Source: Purshia tridentata
Lineage: Eukaryota; Streptophyta; Magnoliopsida; Rosales; Rosaceae
Assembly: GCA_003254885.1 (NCBI GenBank)
Contig: QANT01003403.1
Coordinates: 62,001 to 126,000, forward strand
Length of the DNA: 64,000 nt
Direction: 5' to 3'
Positions 1-11,192 of this stretch are shown in pieces; the stretch's first letter is position 1, and each line of letters begins with the position of its first letter. The translations under genes and the position numbers were made by a program. Under the pieces are notes generated by a model. That model saw only the letters and a list, made by a program, of their open reading frames with translations. It ran no database searches and was not told where the DNA came from.

Positions 1-587
1 GCCTAAGTCACCCTAAGTCACCCGAAGGACTAACAAAGCAGAGGCCCATCCAACATGGTAATTTCGAAATTACCCTCACTGGGAATCCCAAACATTAAAA
101 AAAAAAAAAAAAAACTCTCTCTACCGAAGTGTATTCCCTAGGAATAGGAACCTGTTTCAGTTTGTGCTCCTCTATACCTCAACAGAAACGTCACTGAGCT
201 CTCTAGTTCTCTCTCACTCTTGTTTTTCCCTGGACTTCAAACCAGGTCAGTACCTCTCTCTCTCTCTCCCCGTCCCTACGATATTGTGTTTCCTGATTGA
301 TTTGCACTGAAAATGGAATTGTATTTCAGTCTGTTTGTCAATTTTGTGTCTATTTGTCTCTCTCTTAATTGACAATGTGATTAATATTTTATGCAGTCTG
401 TCGCAGTTTTGAAGCGATAAGCTTTTTTATTTGTCAATCTTGATACCCCAAGTTGTTCATTGAATACTTATTCAACCCAGTTTTGGGCATGCGAAGTTGT
501 GCTATAAAAAATATATCTACCAGCAAAAATTGAAGGGTGGTTTTGTTGGTAGTGAGCTGAGTGTTAAACTTTTCTGTGTGGTTAAGA
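1..587 (+). promoter_or_regulatory. Upstream region and 5' leader of the PPR gene
   Basis: No coding segment is visible. The stretch has an A-run near 98-114, a CT-rich tract near 254-270 of the kind common in plant 5' leaders, and ordinary AT-rich sequence. Frame-compatible codons before 588 (a GTG at 561) lack an ATG, so the coding region is taken to start at 588. The transcription start is not resolvable. Confidence 0.4.
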
Positions 588-2966
588 ATGAAGATGCTGT
601 CTATGAGGATAGTCAGCCATCGAACAGCTTCAGTTTGCCCATCTGCTTTATATCTTTTACTTGGCGATGCTAGTTATAGTGTATCTCGGGTCTTGGGGTT
701 CCAGCTTCGAGCTTATTCGAATTCCGGATCTGTTTCTGGGTCTGTTGGCTCTTATTCTTTGGCCAACTCAAATGTACAAGATTTTGCTTTGAGATTAGGG
801 GATAAACAAGTGAATTTCTTTTCAACTGCGGCGGGAACAATCTTGGTCCAGGCTCGAGACCCGGCTAAATTAAATGAGGAGATAAAGAATGCAATTGATG
901 AGCATAGACTAGATGATGCATGGAAGTTGCATGAGCAGCATATGCAGATGGATGGGTTTCCTAGGAAATCTGTTGTGAATAAGCTTTTAACTAGTTTTTC
1001 AGAAAGCCTTGAAGTCCAGTGGCTTGAGAAGGCTTATGGGTTGGTAGAACAGGCTGTTGAGGAAAGCAGACAGAACTTGTTGGAGAAGGAGACACTGATT
1101 TATCTCTCTTTTGGTCTTGCCAAAGCTGGATTACCCATTCCTGCATCGACAGTTTTGAGAAGGATGGTAGAAATGGAAAAATTTCCCCCTGTTTCTGCTG
1201 GGTCTGCTATCTTGGCCCACATGTCTCGAACAGCTCAAGGGGCCTACCTTGCTGCCGAGCTGATTCTTGAGATAGGTTACTTGTTCCAAGATAATAGGAT
1301 CGACCCACGTAAGAAGTGTAATGTGCCTTTGATTGCTATGAAGCCTAATGCTACTGCTTTCAACATTGCTTTGGCTGGTTGTCTCTTGTCTGGGACAACT
1401 AGGAAAGCAGAGCATCTTCTTGACATGATGCCTCGAGTTGGTGTGAAAACAGATGCTAACCTTTTGATATTAATGGCACAAATATATGAGAGAAATGGAC
1501 GAAGAGATGAGCTTAGAAAACTTCAAAGATTCGTTGATGAAGCCCATAACATGAGTGATATTCAGTTTCGGCAGTTCTACAATTGCTTGCTGACATGCCA
1601 TCTGAAATTCAGGGATCTAGGTTCTGCATCCAACATGGTTTTGGAAATGCTACGGAAAGCAAAAGAAGCAAGAGGATCCCTTGCAGTAGCAACATTGGTA
1701 TTTGATTCTACTCATAGGGGCATCAAGTCCCCTCTTGGACAGGGTTCTGTATCTGAGAAACGTTCAAGTTATAGAGAATCATATGGTTACGAAGTTAATG
1801 GATTAATCAGTAACCATATAATATCTTTTGAAGAGTTTTCTAGGGATAGAAATTTCTTGAGACTTGAGGATGAGGCAAAGGAAGTGCTTGATGCATTGTT
1901 AGCTAAGTTGCAGAGCCAAGTTGAATTGGTAACAACTGACCGTGGTATCCTCCAGCCAACTGAAAAAATATTTGCAAAATTAGTCAAGGCCTTCTTGGAA
2001 GCGGACAAGACCAAGGATTTGGCAGAATTCCTTATAAAGGCAGATAAAGAAGATTCCCCAGCTTCCAATGATGATTCAGCCTTGGTTCATGTCATTAATT
2101 CATGCATATTGCTTGGATGGTTAGATCAGGCACATGACCTTCTTGATGAGATGTGCTTGGCTGGTGTAAGAACTGGTTCTTCTGTATATGCCTCTCTTTT
2201 AAAAGCATATTGTGAAGCAAACCAAGAAAGAAATGCAGCATCACTTTTACGAGATGCTCGTAAAGCTGGGATCCAGCTAGACTCAAGCTGTTATGAGGCA
2301 TTGATCCAATCCAGGGTGCTTCAGAATGATACACAGGGAGCCCTCCATCTGTACAAAGAGATGAAGGAGGCTAAGATACCAAAAGCTGGTCATCAAGAAT
2401 TTGAGAGGTTGGTTAAGGAATGTGCAGGGGGTGGAGAGCCTAGGTTGATGGTAAAGCTCTTGCAGGAAATTAAGGAAGGGCAAACTTCGGATTCTGGGGT
2501 TCATGACTGGAACAATGTAATCCATTTTTTCTGTAGGAAGAGATTGATGCAAGATGCTGAGAAGGCTCTGAACAAGATGAAAAGTCTGGGGCACACCCCA
2601 AATGCTCAAACCTTCCATTCTATGGTGACTGGGTATGCTGCTGTTGGAGGAAACTATATAGAGGTGACAGAGCTGTGGGGCGAGATGAAGTCTCTTGCTT
2701 CTGCCACCTCAATGAAGTTTGATCAGGAACTCCTGGATTCTGTTCTTTACACGTTTGTCAGGGGTGGATTTTTCAGTCGAGCAAGTGAAGTTGTGGACAT
2801 GATGGAGAAAGGGAAAATGTTCATTGACAAGTACAAGTACCGAACACTCTTCTTAAAGTACCACAAAACACTTTACAAGGGCAAGGCTCCCAAATTCCAG
2901 ACAGAAGCCCAACTAAAAAAGAGAGAAGCAGCATTATCGTTTAAGAAGTGGGTAGGATTGTGCTGA
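588..2966 (+). CDS. Pentatricopeptide repeat (PPR) protein, P-class, probably mitochondrial
   Basis: This is a single-exon gene of 792 codons, typical of plant PPR genes. The first ATG is at 588 (MKMLSMRIV). The N-terminus is rich in Ser, Arg and hydrophobic residues with few acids and ends in an LRAYSNS-like segment, which looks like a mitochondrial presequence. Degenerate 35-residue helical hairpins are visible around residues 250-330 (PNATAFNIALAGC...), 505-600 (VYASLLKAYCEANQ..., CYEALIQSRVLQ...) and 640-700 (DWNNVIHFFCRKR..., TPNAQTFHSMVTGYA). No DYW or E domain follows, so this is P-class. PPR proteins bind organelle RNA and act in its processing, stability or translation. From memory it resembles Arabidopsis At1g03100 in length and N-terminal arrangement, but the RNA target cannot be read from the sequence. 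Organelle targeting is inferred. Confidence 0.9.
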   Translation: MKMLSMRIVSHRTASVCPSALYLLLGDASYSVSRVLGFQLRAYSNSGSVSGSVGSYSLANSNVQDFALRLGDKQVNFFSTAAGTILVQARDPAKLNEEIKNAIDEHRLDDAWKLHEQHMQMDGFPRKSVVNKLLTSFSESLEVQWLEKAYGLVEQAVEESRQNLLEKETLIYLSFGLAKAGLPIPASTVLRRMVEMEKFPPVSAGSAILAHMSRTAQGAYLAAELILEIGYLFQDNRIDPRKKCNVPLIAMKPNATAFNIALAGCLLSGTTRKAEHLLDMMPRVGVKTDANLLILMAQIYERNGRRDELRKLQRFVDEAHNMSDIQFRQFYNCLLTCHLKFRDLGSASNMVLEMLRKAKEARGSLAVATLVFDSTHRGIKSPLGQGSVSEKRSSYRESYGYEVNGLISNHIISFEEFSRDRNFLRLEDEAKEVLDALLAKLQSQVELVTTDRGILQPTEKIFAKLVKAFLEADKTKDLAEFLIKADKEDSPASNDDSALVHVINSCILLGWLDQAHDLLDEMCLAGVRTGSSVYASLLKAYCEANQERNAASLLRDARKAGIQLDSSCYEALIQSRVLQNDTQGALHLYKEMKEAKIPKAGHQEFERLVKECAGGGEPRLMVKLLQEIKEGQTSDSGVHDWNNVIHFFCRKRLMQDAEKALNKMKSLGHTPNAQTFHSMVTGYAAVGGNYIEVTELWGEMKSLASATSMKFDQELLDSVLYTFVRGGFFSRASEVVDMMEKGKMFIDKYKYRTLFLKYHKTLYKGKAPKFQTEAQLKKREAALSFKKWVGLC

Positions 2967-3266
2967 GGAAACTTTTTATCTACTTCCTACATTGCTAAGC
3001 CTAAATGTACAGAAAGAATAAGCGAGATGCACTCTTATAGAATCCAGTGAGTAAGATTGACATGGACGCATCACAAGTTAGGTACATAATAGGTATGTAA
3101 GTATTCTCCTTTCTTACACATTGCCTTTGTATGCCTTTTTTTCTCTTCTTGGATGAGTACATTTAAACCACAAATTTGGGTGAATCTTTGTCTTGTACAG
3201 TTGTATGTATTTGTTCTCCCTGCGACAGTTGGTCTGAATTTTATTTTCTTTTCCATGTGGGCACAG

Positions 3267-3572
3267 GTCTTTGTAGTTACATGGAATGTGGCTGGAAAGT
3301 CTGCTCCAAGTTGTCTGAATCTTGAAGATTGGCTTCATACCTCTCCAGCTGACATTTGTGTTCTTGGGTATGTTCTATAAATCAAGATACACTCTCTTTA
3401 TAGTGTTGATATTTTAGTTATGCAACATTTGCTGTAGTTACAGAATCCTCCTCAATCCTTTTGGTTTCCAGGTTTCAAGACATAGTTACTTTGAATGCTG
3501 GCAATGTTTTGGGCACGGAAGACAATGGTCCAGCTAAAAACTGGCTAGCTATTACAAGGAAGCCTCGAAATG
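3267..3572 (+). pseudogene. Two-exon remnant of an inositol polyphosphate 5-phosphatase
   Basis: Two exon-like blocks, 3267-3367 and 3472-3572, join in frame across a canonical intron (donor GTATGT, acceptor TTTCCAG). Together they read VFVVTWNVAGKSAPSCLN, then EDWLHTSPADICVLGFQDIV, then LNAGNVLGTEDNGPAKNW. This is the N-terminal end of the catalytic domain of plant type I 5PTases (WNVAGK, LGFQEIVPLNAGNVLG). The block is preceded by an acceptor-like AG and followed by a donor-like GTGTTA. There is no start codon and no later catalytic part (the WxGDLNYR and PAWCDRIL-type motifs are absent downstream). It lies about 300 bp after the PPR stop codon. I read it as a gene fragment left by duplication or deletion. 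Readthrough from the PPR transcript is possible but would not restore phosphatase activity. Confidence 0.8.
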
Positions 3573-4213
3573 GTGTTACTGCAGAAGGGCGGTTTCAAAT
3601 TGTCATACACCCTCAAGTGTAGAATTAGTTGTAGGCTAAAGTGATATGATGTTCAGAACTTAGATCCTTTTTAAAGGGTTACAAGATTTATATTTCTAAT
3701 AATTTATTTCCATCTAAACTTGCCTTTGTATGAGTTCAGGTTTGAAACTTAAAAAAACGATAGTGCCTTGTGTCTTGAGGGAGACTCATAAAGACAAGAG
3801 AGTGAATAAACTTTTTATTTTTCTGCACATTCTTCATCAAGGAACTATTGGGAGGGAATGTGGGATCTTATTATATGATTCACCAAACTTTTTTTTTTTT
3901 TGGGAGAGTTAGTGGACAATCAGGTAGTTATAGTTTGTTGTGATAAATTAAGAAACCAAAAGAACATGATATCTCTTTCTTCATAATGCTACTTTGTCTT
4001 GGTCTACTCCATAACCAGCTGAAAATTGAGACCGAGTAAATACTATAAAGAGCTACGTAGACAGAATGACATTGTGCCACGAAGATAAAATCAAAATGTG
4101 ATTTTTAGGTTAGGTAGAACCGTAGAAGAACATCAATAGTAAATGTATTGATGAGTTACATAGAAAAAAAGACATAGCAATAAGTTTATAATGACAAGCT
4201 GCTGCTGCTGCTG
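3573..4213. other. Spacer between the 5PTase remnant and the 47-aa gene
   Basis: No further 5-phosphatase exon, RNA gene or ORF with recognisable similarity is visible. A T-run lies at about 3890-3901. The right end, a CTG-rich triplet run at 4199-4213, borders the stop codon of the minus-strand gene and is probably its 3' UTR. Confidence 0.4.
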
Positions 4214-5481
4214 TCACTCATTCATAACAGGCTTATTCTCACTGGCCTTTGGTCTCTGTTCCTTGGGCTTCTGCTCTTCCAACTTCCTGGAGTGCCCAAC
4301 AAAAATACAGCCGTATGTCAGGAGGCATCTCACGAAAACCATACCAATTGCAAAATACATAAAAGGAACTAAGAAAAAAAACCATGCACCATATAAAAGA
4401 ATGCCAACAGAGCACGTATCAACTGAGCAGAATCCCATATGCATTTCGCATGTGAAATTTACGGAGGACGGAAAAAGAAAGAGGAGCACAAAACAACCAT
4501 ATAAAAGGAGAGCCATGTTACTGAAAGCTCGACATCCCATTAACACCATCTATGACTGCATAACAAAACTTAAAAGAAATTCAAAGGGGTAATTCAAGAC
4601 AACTCTAATGGAGTAAAACTAGTTATACAAGAGCAATACGTAATGATCTACTGCCTGTCAAGCTCATATAATAGTTTACACACAACCGGTAACATTGGAC
4701 AAGCCAAACTTGATAAGATGCACCTTACAACTTAGCAATCAATCACACATGCCTAGCAGTACAAGTGTAAAACCAAATAAAAAATATGCATACCACACTC
4801 AACATAGTATTAGTATGTTTTATAAGCAAAACAAAGCACTTTAACACATACGTCAAGTTGAAGAACACTAATGCATATCCTAAAGTTGAAGAAAGCAGGT
4901 CTGATAAAAGACCCCTTGAATCATCAACAACTCAAACACAGATATAGCATAACGTCATTTTTTTCAAGATTGTTACATAAAATTTTCAGCTGAATTCTGG
5001 TCGGCCGCGCAAAGTACACTCAAAGACAGAAAATTTATATAAAATGAACTCGAATTGTTTTCCATAGGTTTGAAATCCCAACTTATCAATAACCCATTGC
5101 AGTCTTTTCCACATTTTGGTTTCGACAAAGTTAGAAGGCTGATATATCCTCTGTCACAAAGGTTTCTCAGTAACAGTTTTTTTGAGCATCAGTTAATAGC
5201 TTGTCAACATTGAACTTACCTGAAGTTCAGAGATCAAGTGTAAACCATCATATGCACCATCACACACACACGCAAAAACATGCACTCATGCTCACATAGG
5301 ATGTTATGAACACATTCGAAACAGAAATCCCCAATTTCAAACGAATTGAACCCAACAAAATGTCAAAACCCCTAAAATATAATTGAAGAAAGATTGAAGA
5401 GAAGGGAAACCTCTTGTCGGAGGAGCCTCCTTTCTGGCTGAGGAAGGAACGGAAGAGGGGTGAGTTGACGTCGTAGATCAT
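4214..5481 (-). CDS. Small two-exon gene, 47-residue charged protein
   Basis: Exon 1 is 5481-5411 and exon 2 is 4286-4214. The donor AG|GTTTCC and acceptor CCAG|GAAG join an Arg codon split AG/G. The product begins MIYDVNSPLFRSFLSQKG and ends ASENKPVMNE. The N-terminal half is mildly hydrophobic; the C-terminal half is a Lys/Glu/Pro-rich tail (EEQKPKEQRPK). I believe very similar short proteins occur across angiosperms without an assigned function, but that rests on memory and was not searched. The first ATG after the leader was chosen as start. A hydrophobic open frame in the intron near 4290-4549 would give a different, longer C-terminal part if exon 2 were extended. I consider that less likely, because the clean splice leads straight into the charged tail. 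Confidence 0.6.
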
Positions 5482-8400
5482 TGTGCCGATTATGCTTTTC
5501 GCTGATTATGCTCTGAAGATGAAAACTACAACCCTAATTTTGTCTGCGTCGTACAGCTTGTGCAACCTTTAGCTTGAAATGTTGTATGATGGGTTTTAAA
5601 GTGCCCAAGGTGATGGACTGGGCTTTTAAATTAATTATTAGGCTTTTGGTTGGATGCGGACATTGAGCCTAACTACTTTTCAGGCCCAAAAAGCCCAATT
5701 GCTTCTAGGGAAAAATAAAACTTCATCTAAGAAAATTATGTTGTGAAAAGCTTTTATTCTAAAAATGACAGTAAAAATTTTCTTTGGAGCATCAAAACAT
5801 TATTTATACAAATTAATTAAGATTATAATAGGTTAAAGGTTTAGTCCCTTTTAGTTTTACATAGAAAAACAATAATGATTCATAATATATATAATTCTAA
5901 AGATCCATTAAATACATATTTTAAATATATTATTATAGTCACTCGGTGTTTAATAAGTTATTGAATTCATTGGGACGTACTGAAAGAATGTAGAAAAAAG
6001 GTAATGAAGTATTGAACTAGTAAATATCAAAATAAAATCTCAATTTTTAAATAGTTACATTTTAATAGTTAACATGCTTTCATATTATTTACAAATTTAA
6101 ACACAAATTGGTGTTGTATTATTGGAGTGGAGAGTATGGACCATGGACTTTGAAGGAGGCAACCACATCACATGGTTGATTGGAAGGGCACTAGTTTTCC
6201 AAAGACCAAATTACAGCCATAAGTTCATAACCCATTGGTTGTCCTTTGTTTGGTATTGTTATCTTAAATTCTTTGTCGGGGCGGTTTGCCATTTTCTCAT
6301 TCTTAATAGTAACTAGGTAAGATATTCATCTTATTATATATGATTAATAACAATTGACAACCTTATAGAACAAAATTTAGTGAATATATTTGGTCAACTA
6401 AATTTTGTGAATGTATCCGTACTCTATTTGATTATATTTTGCCCCTAAATCGCAACTATCTTTCTTCAAGTTTTTGTGGGACTAGCTTCAATCAAACATA
6501 TGAAAAAAAATTACTAAAATATGTATACTTATGTATACATCTCTTTCATCACGTGTTAGTACCTTATGAAAGAGATAATATATAAAACTTACACGTATGT
6601 TATGAAAATTTCATTTCAAATTTAAAATCAAGAGACAAATACAATGAATGTATATACTCATTACACAAAAAAATTTATTCCAAATTTAGAACCAAGAGAC
6701 ACAGAATATATATATATATATATACCCATAACATGAAATTAAGTTTTATTCCAAATTTAGATAAACAAAACAGATGCAATGGATGTATGTCATTTCTTTA
6801 GAATTCAAGCGAAATCTTAGAGCAAAATAAATACAATATATTAAAATCTTATCTGCTGCAACTGACTCAATACTCTATTTCATATGATGTTGTTGTTTAA
6901 GATTTCTGTCATATGTTGTTGGAACCACTGATTGGGGGATGAACAATTTCTGAGGCCAACCCAGCATTACAGGAAAACAAATCTTTTTAGAAAGCCTTAA
7001 ATCCTTGGAAATACTGTTGTGTTTGTTTCCTTTTCGGTGGACTAGCCTAATTTTTATGATATACAAATAATAAAATTGGATTAGAACATAACACTCCCCC
7101 GGATTAGAACATAACTCTCTCTCGGATTAGAACATAACCTAACCCCTAATTAGAACATAACTCATTTAATTAGTCGTCAGTATTTTATTGATTTTATAAT
7201 CTTGTACACCTATTTTAATAGAGTGATATTCTATCAAGCGCAGCTGCGCAGTCTAGTGTCATGAACGAGCATAAATAATTGTTCGGCCCAATTATAGCCT
7301 AACTTGGTTAAAAAAAAAATCACTTGTAAAATCAATGGACTGTGGGTTTTATGTTTAAAAATACACTTTATAAGTCTTTTTACGAACTTAATCAAGCTAT
7401 AAGCTTAAATCCAACTAAGCCCTAACTAGCTTCGTGTTTCATTATGTATGTAGCATGTTACATTATATAGATAATCATAATTAACATGTGATTGTATTTA
7501 TTGTGAAACATTTATCATAATTATGTAACATATCAATTAAAGATGACGTATAATATCATTTTTTTAATTAATTACATCGTCGCCTTAACATATTATAAGC
7601 ATATTATATATTTCTAAAGAGTAATTGTCTATTAAAATCATCTTAGCAGAACAGAAACAACCAAGCTATATGTAACGTGTTAGTTTGGTTAGACAGATGA
7701 CTACTCATTAGGACAATCATTAGGTAGAAAAATATGTATGGGTTAGGGACCATAGCAGCCACATTGAGCCCTGTTTGGGTTTTGGGGTGTGGTTGGCGGG
7801 ACATTATCCTCATTCTTATGGCAGGCCGTCCATCCAATCACCGTTTCGTCGGTGCTCTTCGCTCGCTACCAACCAACCCACACTATTTAATAGTTTAGCT
7901 CAACCCTTTGTCCACCCTTCAATATTTTCGTAATGACTAATTTGTCCCTTGCCCCTTTAGATCATTATTATGTTCTCTCATGGGCACGGCACTGAGGACT
8001 TCTTATTTGAATGACTTAATTGTCCTTATTGTTCTTCGTTATCATGTTATATCATTCAACTATTTTGCTTTTATCACTTTTTCATTTATTTCAGATAATA
8101 TTTACATGAAGATTAGACAAAATTTCTATCCATTAATCGGTATGCATAAATGTAATTAAGTATTACGCTTTTGTGTTTTTTTAATAAAGTTGTTGTTCAT
8201 TGACAAAATTCGAGCATCAAGTTAAAAATAATAATAAATTAACAATAAAGATAAAAATAAACATCACCTAGTATATTAATGCTCATCAGATCGAATACTT
8301 GTTTTATGTAACAGTAACATTATATAATATGCTTATCCTAAATGATTATATATGTATTAAAATAGAATATATTCATATACCATGTTAACATGTTACTTAC

Positions 8401-9290
8401 AATTAAGAAAGAAGTCAAAAAACCAGCAAATGATCACAGGAAATCAATCTAATACATCCCATTTTCAAGTTAGCATCAAAGTTTGTAATTGAATCTTATT
8501 TAATTTATGTAAGTTTTTATTTGGAATAACGATTTTCTCAATACATTCAAGACCAAGTGGGGTTTTGTCATTTATGAAAAAGAGATGTGCAAAAAGTGTG
8601 TGTGTGTGTGTGTTTTTTTTTTAAATATTAATGGCTTGTTTATGAAGTCCTCATTAAAGTCGAAGAATGAGATGAAAATAATAAATCCGGACTCCATCTC
8701 ACTTGTCTCATTATCACCCATTGTCTTCTAATAGGTCACAAAAAAGAAAAGTAATTCTAAACCAAACAAAGAAAATATTTAAGGGAAGAGTTTTCAATGT
8801 AGCCCAGGTTTGACCTTAATTAACCAAGAAATATCAAAATCCAATTTCACTTTATTATCCAATACATGGGTTTCAACAACTTTTGGAACAAATGCCCTTA
8901 TTTAGCTAATAACCACAAAGCCTAAGCATGTTTTGGAGTTGGGTACTTATCTACGGGCGGAAACAACAAGAATGTCATGAACAAACAAACACCATTAATC
9001 ACCCAAAACAGAAATCACCAGGGTATTTTGGTCAACTCCCATTATCTCAAGTACATCACTAACCGTAGTATTTGGCGAAGATTCAAAGGGCAAAACTGGA
9101 ATTTCAACCCAAACCAAAGTACACACAGAAGCATACGCGCGTTTCCCTTTTCTATTATTCATCCGTCTCTATATGATATATCTTAAGAGACTTGTCTCTC
9201 TACAGTCTACACCTAAATACCACCACCAGTCCACCACCACCCTCTCTCTTAATAACACACAAAAATGGGAAATAAAAACAAAAGGTGGTA
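5482..9290. other. Long AT-rich intergenic region
   Basis: No gene can be supported. It holds the promoter of the minus-strand small gene (5482-5600), three degenerate copies of an approximately 90-bp AT-rich unit with a CCAAATTTAGA core between about 6590 and 6790, a dinucleotide AT run near 6706-6724, a (TG)n run near 8599-8612 and the repeat cluster at 7078-7172. The last few hundred bases (about 9150-9290) are probably promoter and leader for the AP2/ERF-like gene. Confidence 0.45.
7078..7172 (+). repeat. Four-copy direct repeat of GGATTAGAACATAAC
   Basis: The 15-bp core GGATTAGAACATAAC, or a one- to two-base variant, occurs four times in about 95 bp, spaced by short C/T-rich linkers. 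No function is visible. Confidence 0.7.
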
Positions 9291-10651
9291 GATGCATGAG
9301 ACACAAAACAGCATAGACTTTCTTTCCTATTTCACCACCTTCCCTTCCTTAAAAATCAATCCCAATCTCTATTTGAGCCTCTGCCAGGGATTTTTACCAT
9401 CCCTCTGTCTATCCGCGGTCTGTACGCTGCCACAACCGCCACCTTTAGGTACAAACAGACGTCTTTCTTTTCACAATGGCTTGTTTTTGTCTTTTGCTTT
9501 AATGGGGTGTCCCATTGTTGGTTTGTTTACTGAGTTTCTGGTCATGGGCATTTTGCGTTGATGAGTTTAAAGGCATAGAATTGTTCTTGTTCATTGTTGG
9601 CTTTGTGGGTTGGTCTTGATTTTTGTGTTCTGGCTTGTGTGAGAGTGTATTTGGAGTTTATTTTGAATTTTGGATGTGGGTTTGTTTTTACTAATAGCCA
9701 TTCCATGAAAGGTGGTGGGTTGGTGGGGTTGACTTAAAATTCCAAGGTCTTCACATAAGGATTTCTTATCAATTTAGGTGCTTTTTTTGTTTTTTTGTTT
9801 TTTTATTCTTTCGATTTTAATCCCATTCACAATTTCACATGATGGATGATTTGGTTTGCTATTTGAAATTTAAAGATGACTGCAAGTATTGTCACCTTGC
9901 ACCAATTACAACAGTTTTGAGCGAAGAGATACCTAAATAAGAGATATTTCAGTCATGTCCTGGAAGAATTTTGCTGGTCTCTACCCATTTTTTATACTCT
10001 AATTCCATTTGGGACTATCTTAGGTTGTACAAGCCAAGTCACTTATATCAAAGGCACACAGGTTTCCAAGTAACTATCGTGGGAAGTTATTGTTATTTTT
10101 TTTCCTTTCTTCAGTAATATCTTTCTGCTATGGCGAAAGTTCTGAGTTACATAGCTACATATATTGGCAGCATAACCGCTCACAACCATAAATATTTCTA
10201 ATTTCCAGTTCCATATAGCTTTTGTTGAGATGATTTTTGGTGGTAGCAATCGGAATCTGAAATATAGATTTAGATCATGTGACTACTCGGTAGTCTTTTA
10301 TCCTGCATATGAATTTAGTTGATGTTGGTGATAACAGCCTGTTCTGAAATTCTGTCATCCTTTAATGATGTCCTTTATAGTTACTTGCATTCTGTTTTTA
10401 TTTTCCTTGTTCATATTTGTATGTCTAGTGCTTGTATAATGCAATGAAATCTTTTAAAATAATTTCGAATGTTTCAATAAACATGTATAATATTTTCATA
10501 ACAGCTTAATTGTTAAGTTGTACCCCTTTGAAATTCAAATATACTTACTTTATTATGATTGGTCTGTTTGTTTTATCCAAGGAGTAAGGTAATACATGAT
10601 AAAGGCCACCAAGTGAGCATTGTGCATCAATAATAAGTGTTGGAGTCAACC

Positions 10652-11157
10652 ATGGTGAGCTTAAGAAGACGCAGACTCTTGGGACTATGCTCTGGTAAAA
10701 ATTAGTTGATACAAGATATTAATTGCTTGTGTTGAATGCACTTAGATCGTTCTTCTGCTCTTGGTATTTAGCATGCTTATTCAGTATAAGTTTTAAGTTG
10801 TGTTATTCTAACTGGTTGCACTTTGAGATGAATTTGCAGTTTTGATGACTAGGAATCTAATCCAATAGGTTCTCGTTTATGCTTAAAGATATTATTTACC
10901 AACTTGTAGTTCTTTGCAGGGCCTGCTCCTGTTTTTGATCCAAGGTTTTGTGACAATGGAATTGCTCCTCAAAATAACCATACTAAACCTGTCAGTGTGC
11001 ATCCTTTGCCATCAAATGATGTAGATCAGCCAGATGGAGTAAGAATGGGTTATCAGTCAGTCCATATTATTATATCACATGCATCTGATGGACTACTGTT
11101 TTCTTTTAAGTTTTTATTGTAGTGTTAACCTGTCAGGATTTTTAAGTTTTTTGATGT

Positions 11158-11192
<35 letters not shown>

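Noticed and set aside
4214-4549. 111-codon hydrophobic minus-strand frame ending at the same stop as the 47-aa gene
   Set aside because: Only its last 23 codons match the charged tail; the remainder behaves as intron and a good acceptor sits at the boundary.
9292-9561. 89-codon plus-strand open frame upstream of the AP2-like gene
   Set aside because: It lies in the probable leader or promoter, with no similarity and low-complexity Pro/Ser/Leu content. It could be an upstream ORF but nothing supports that.
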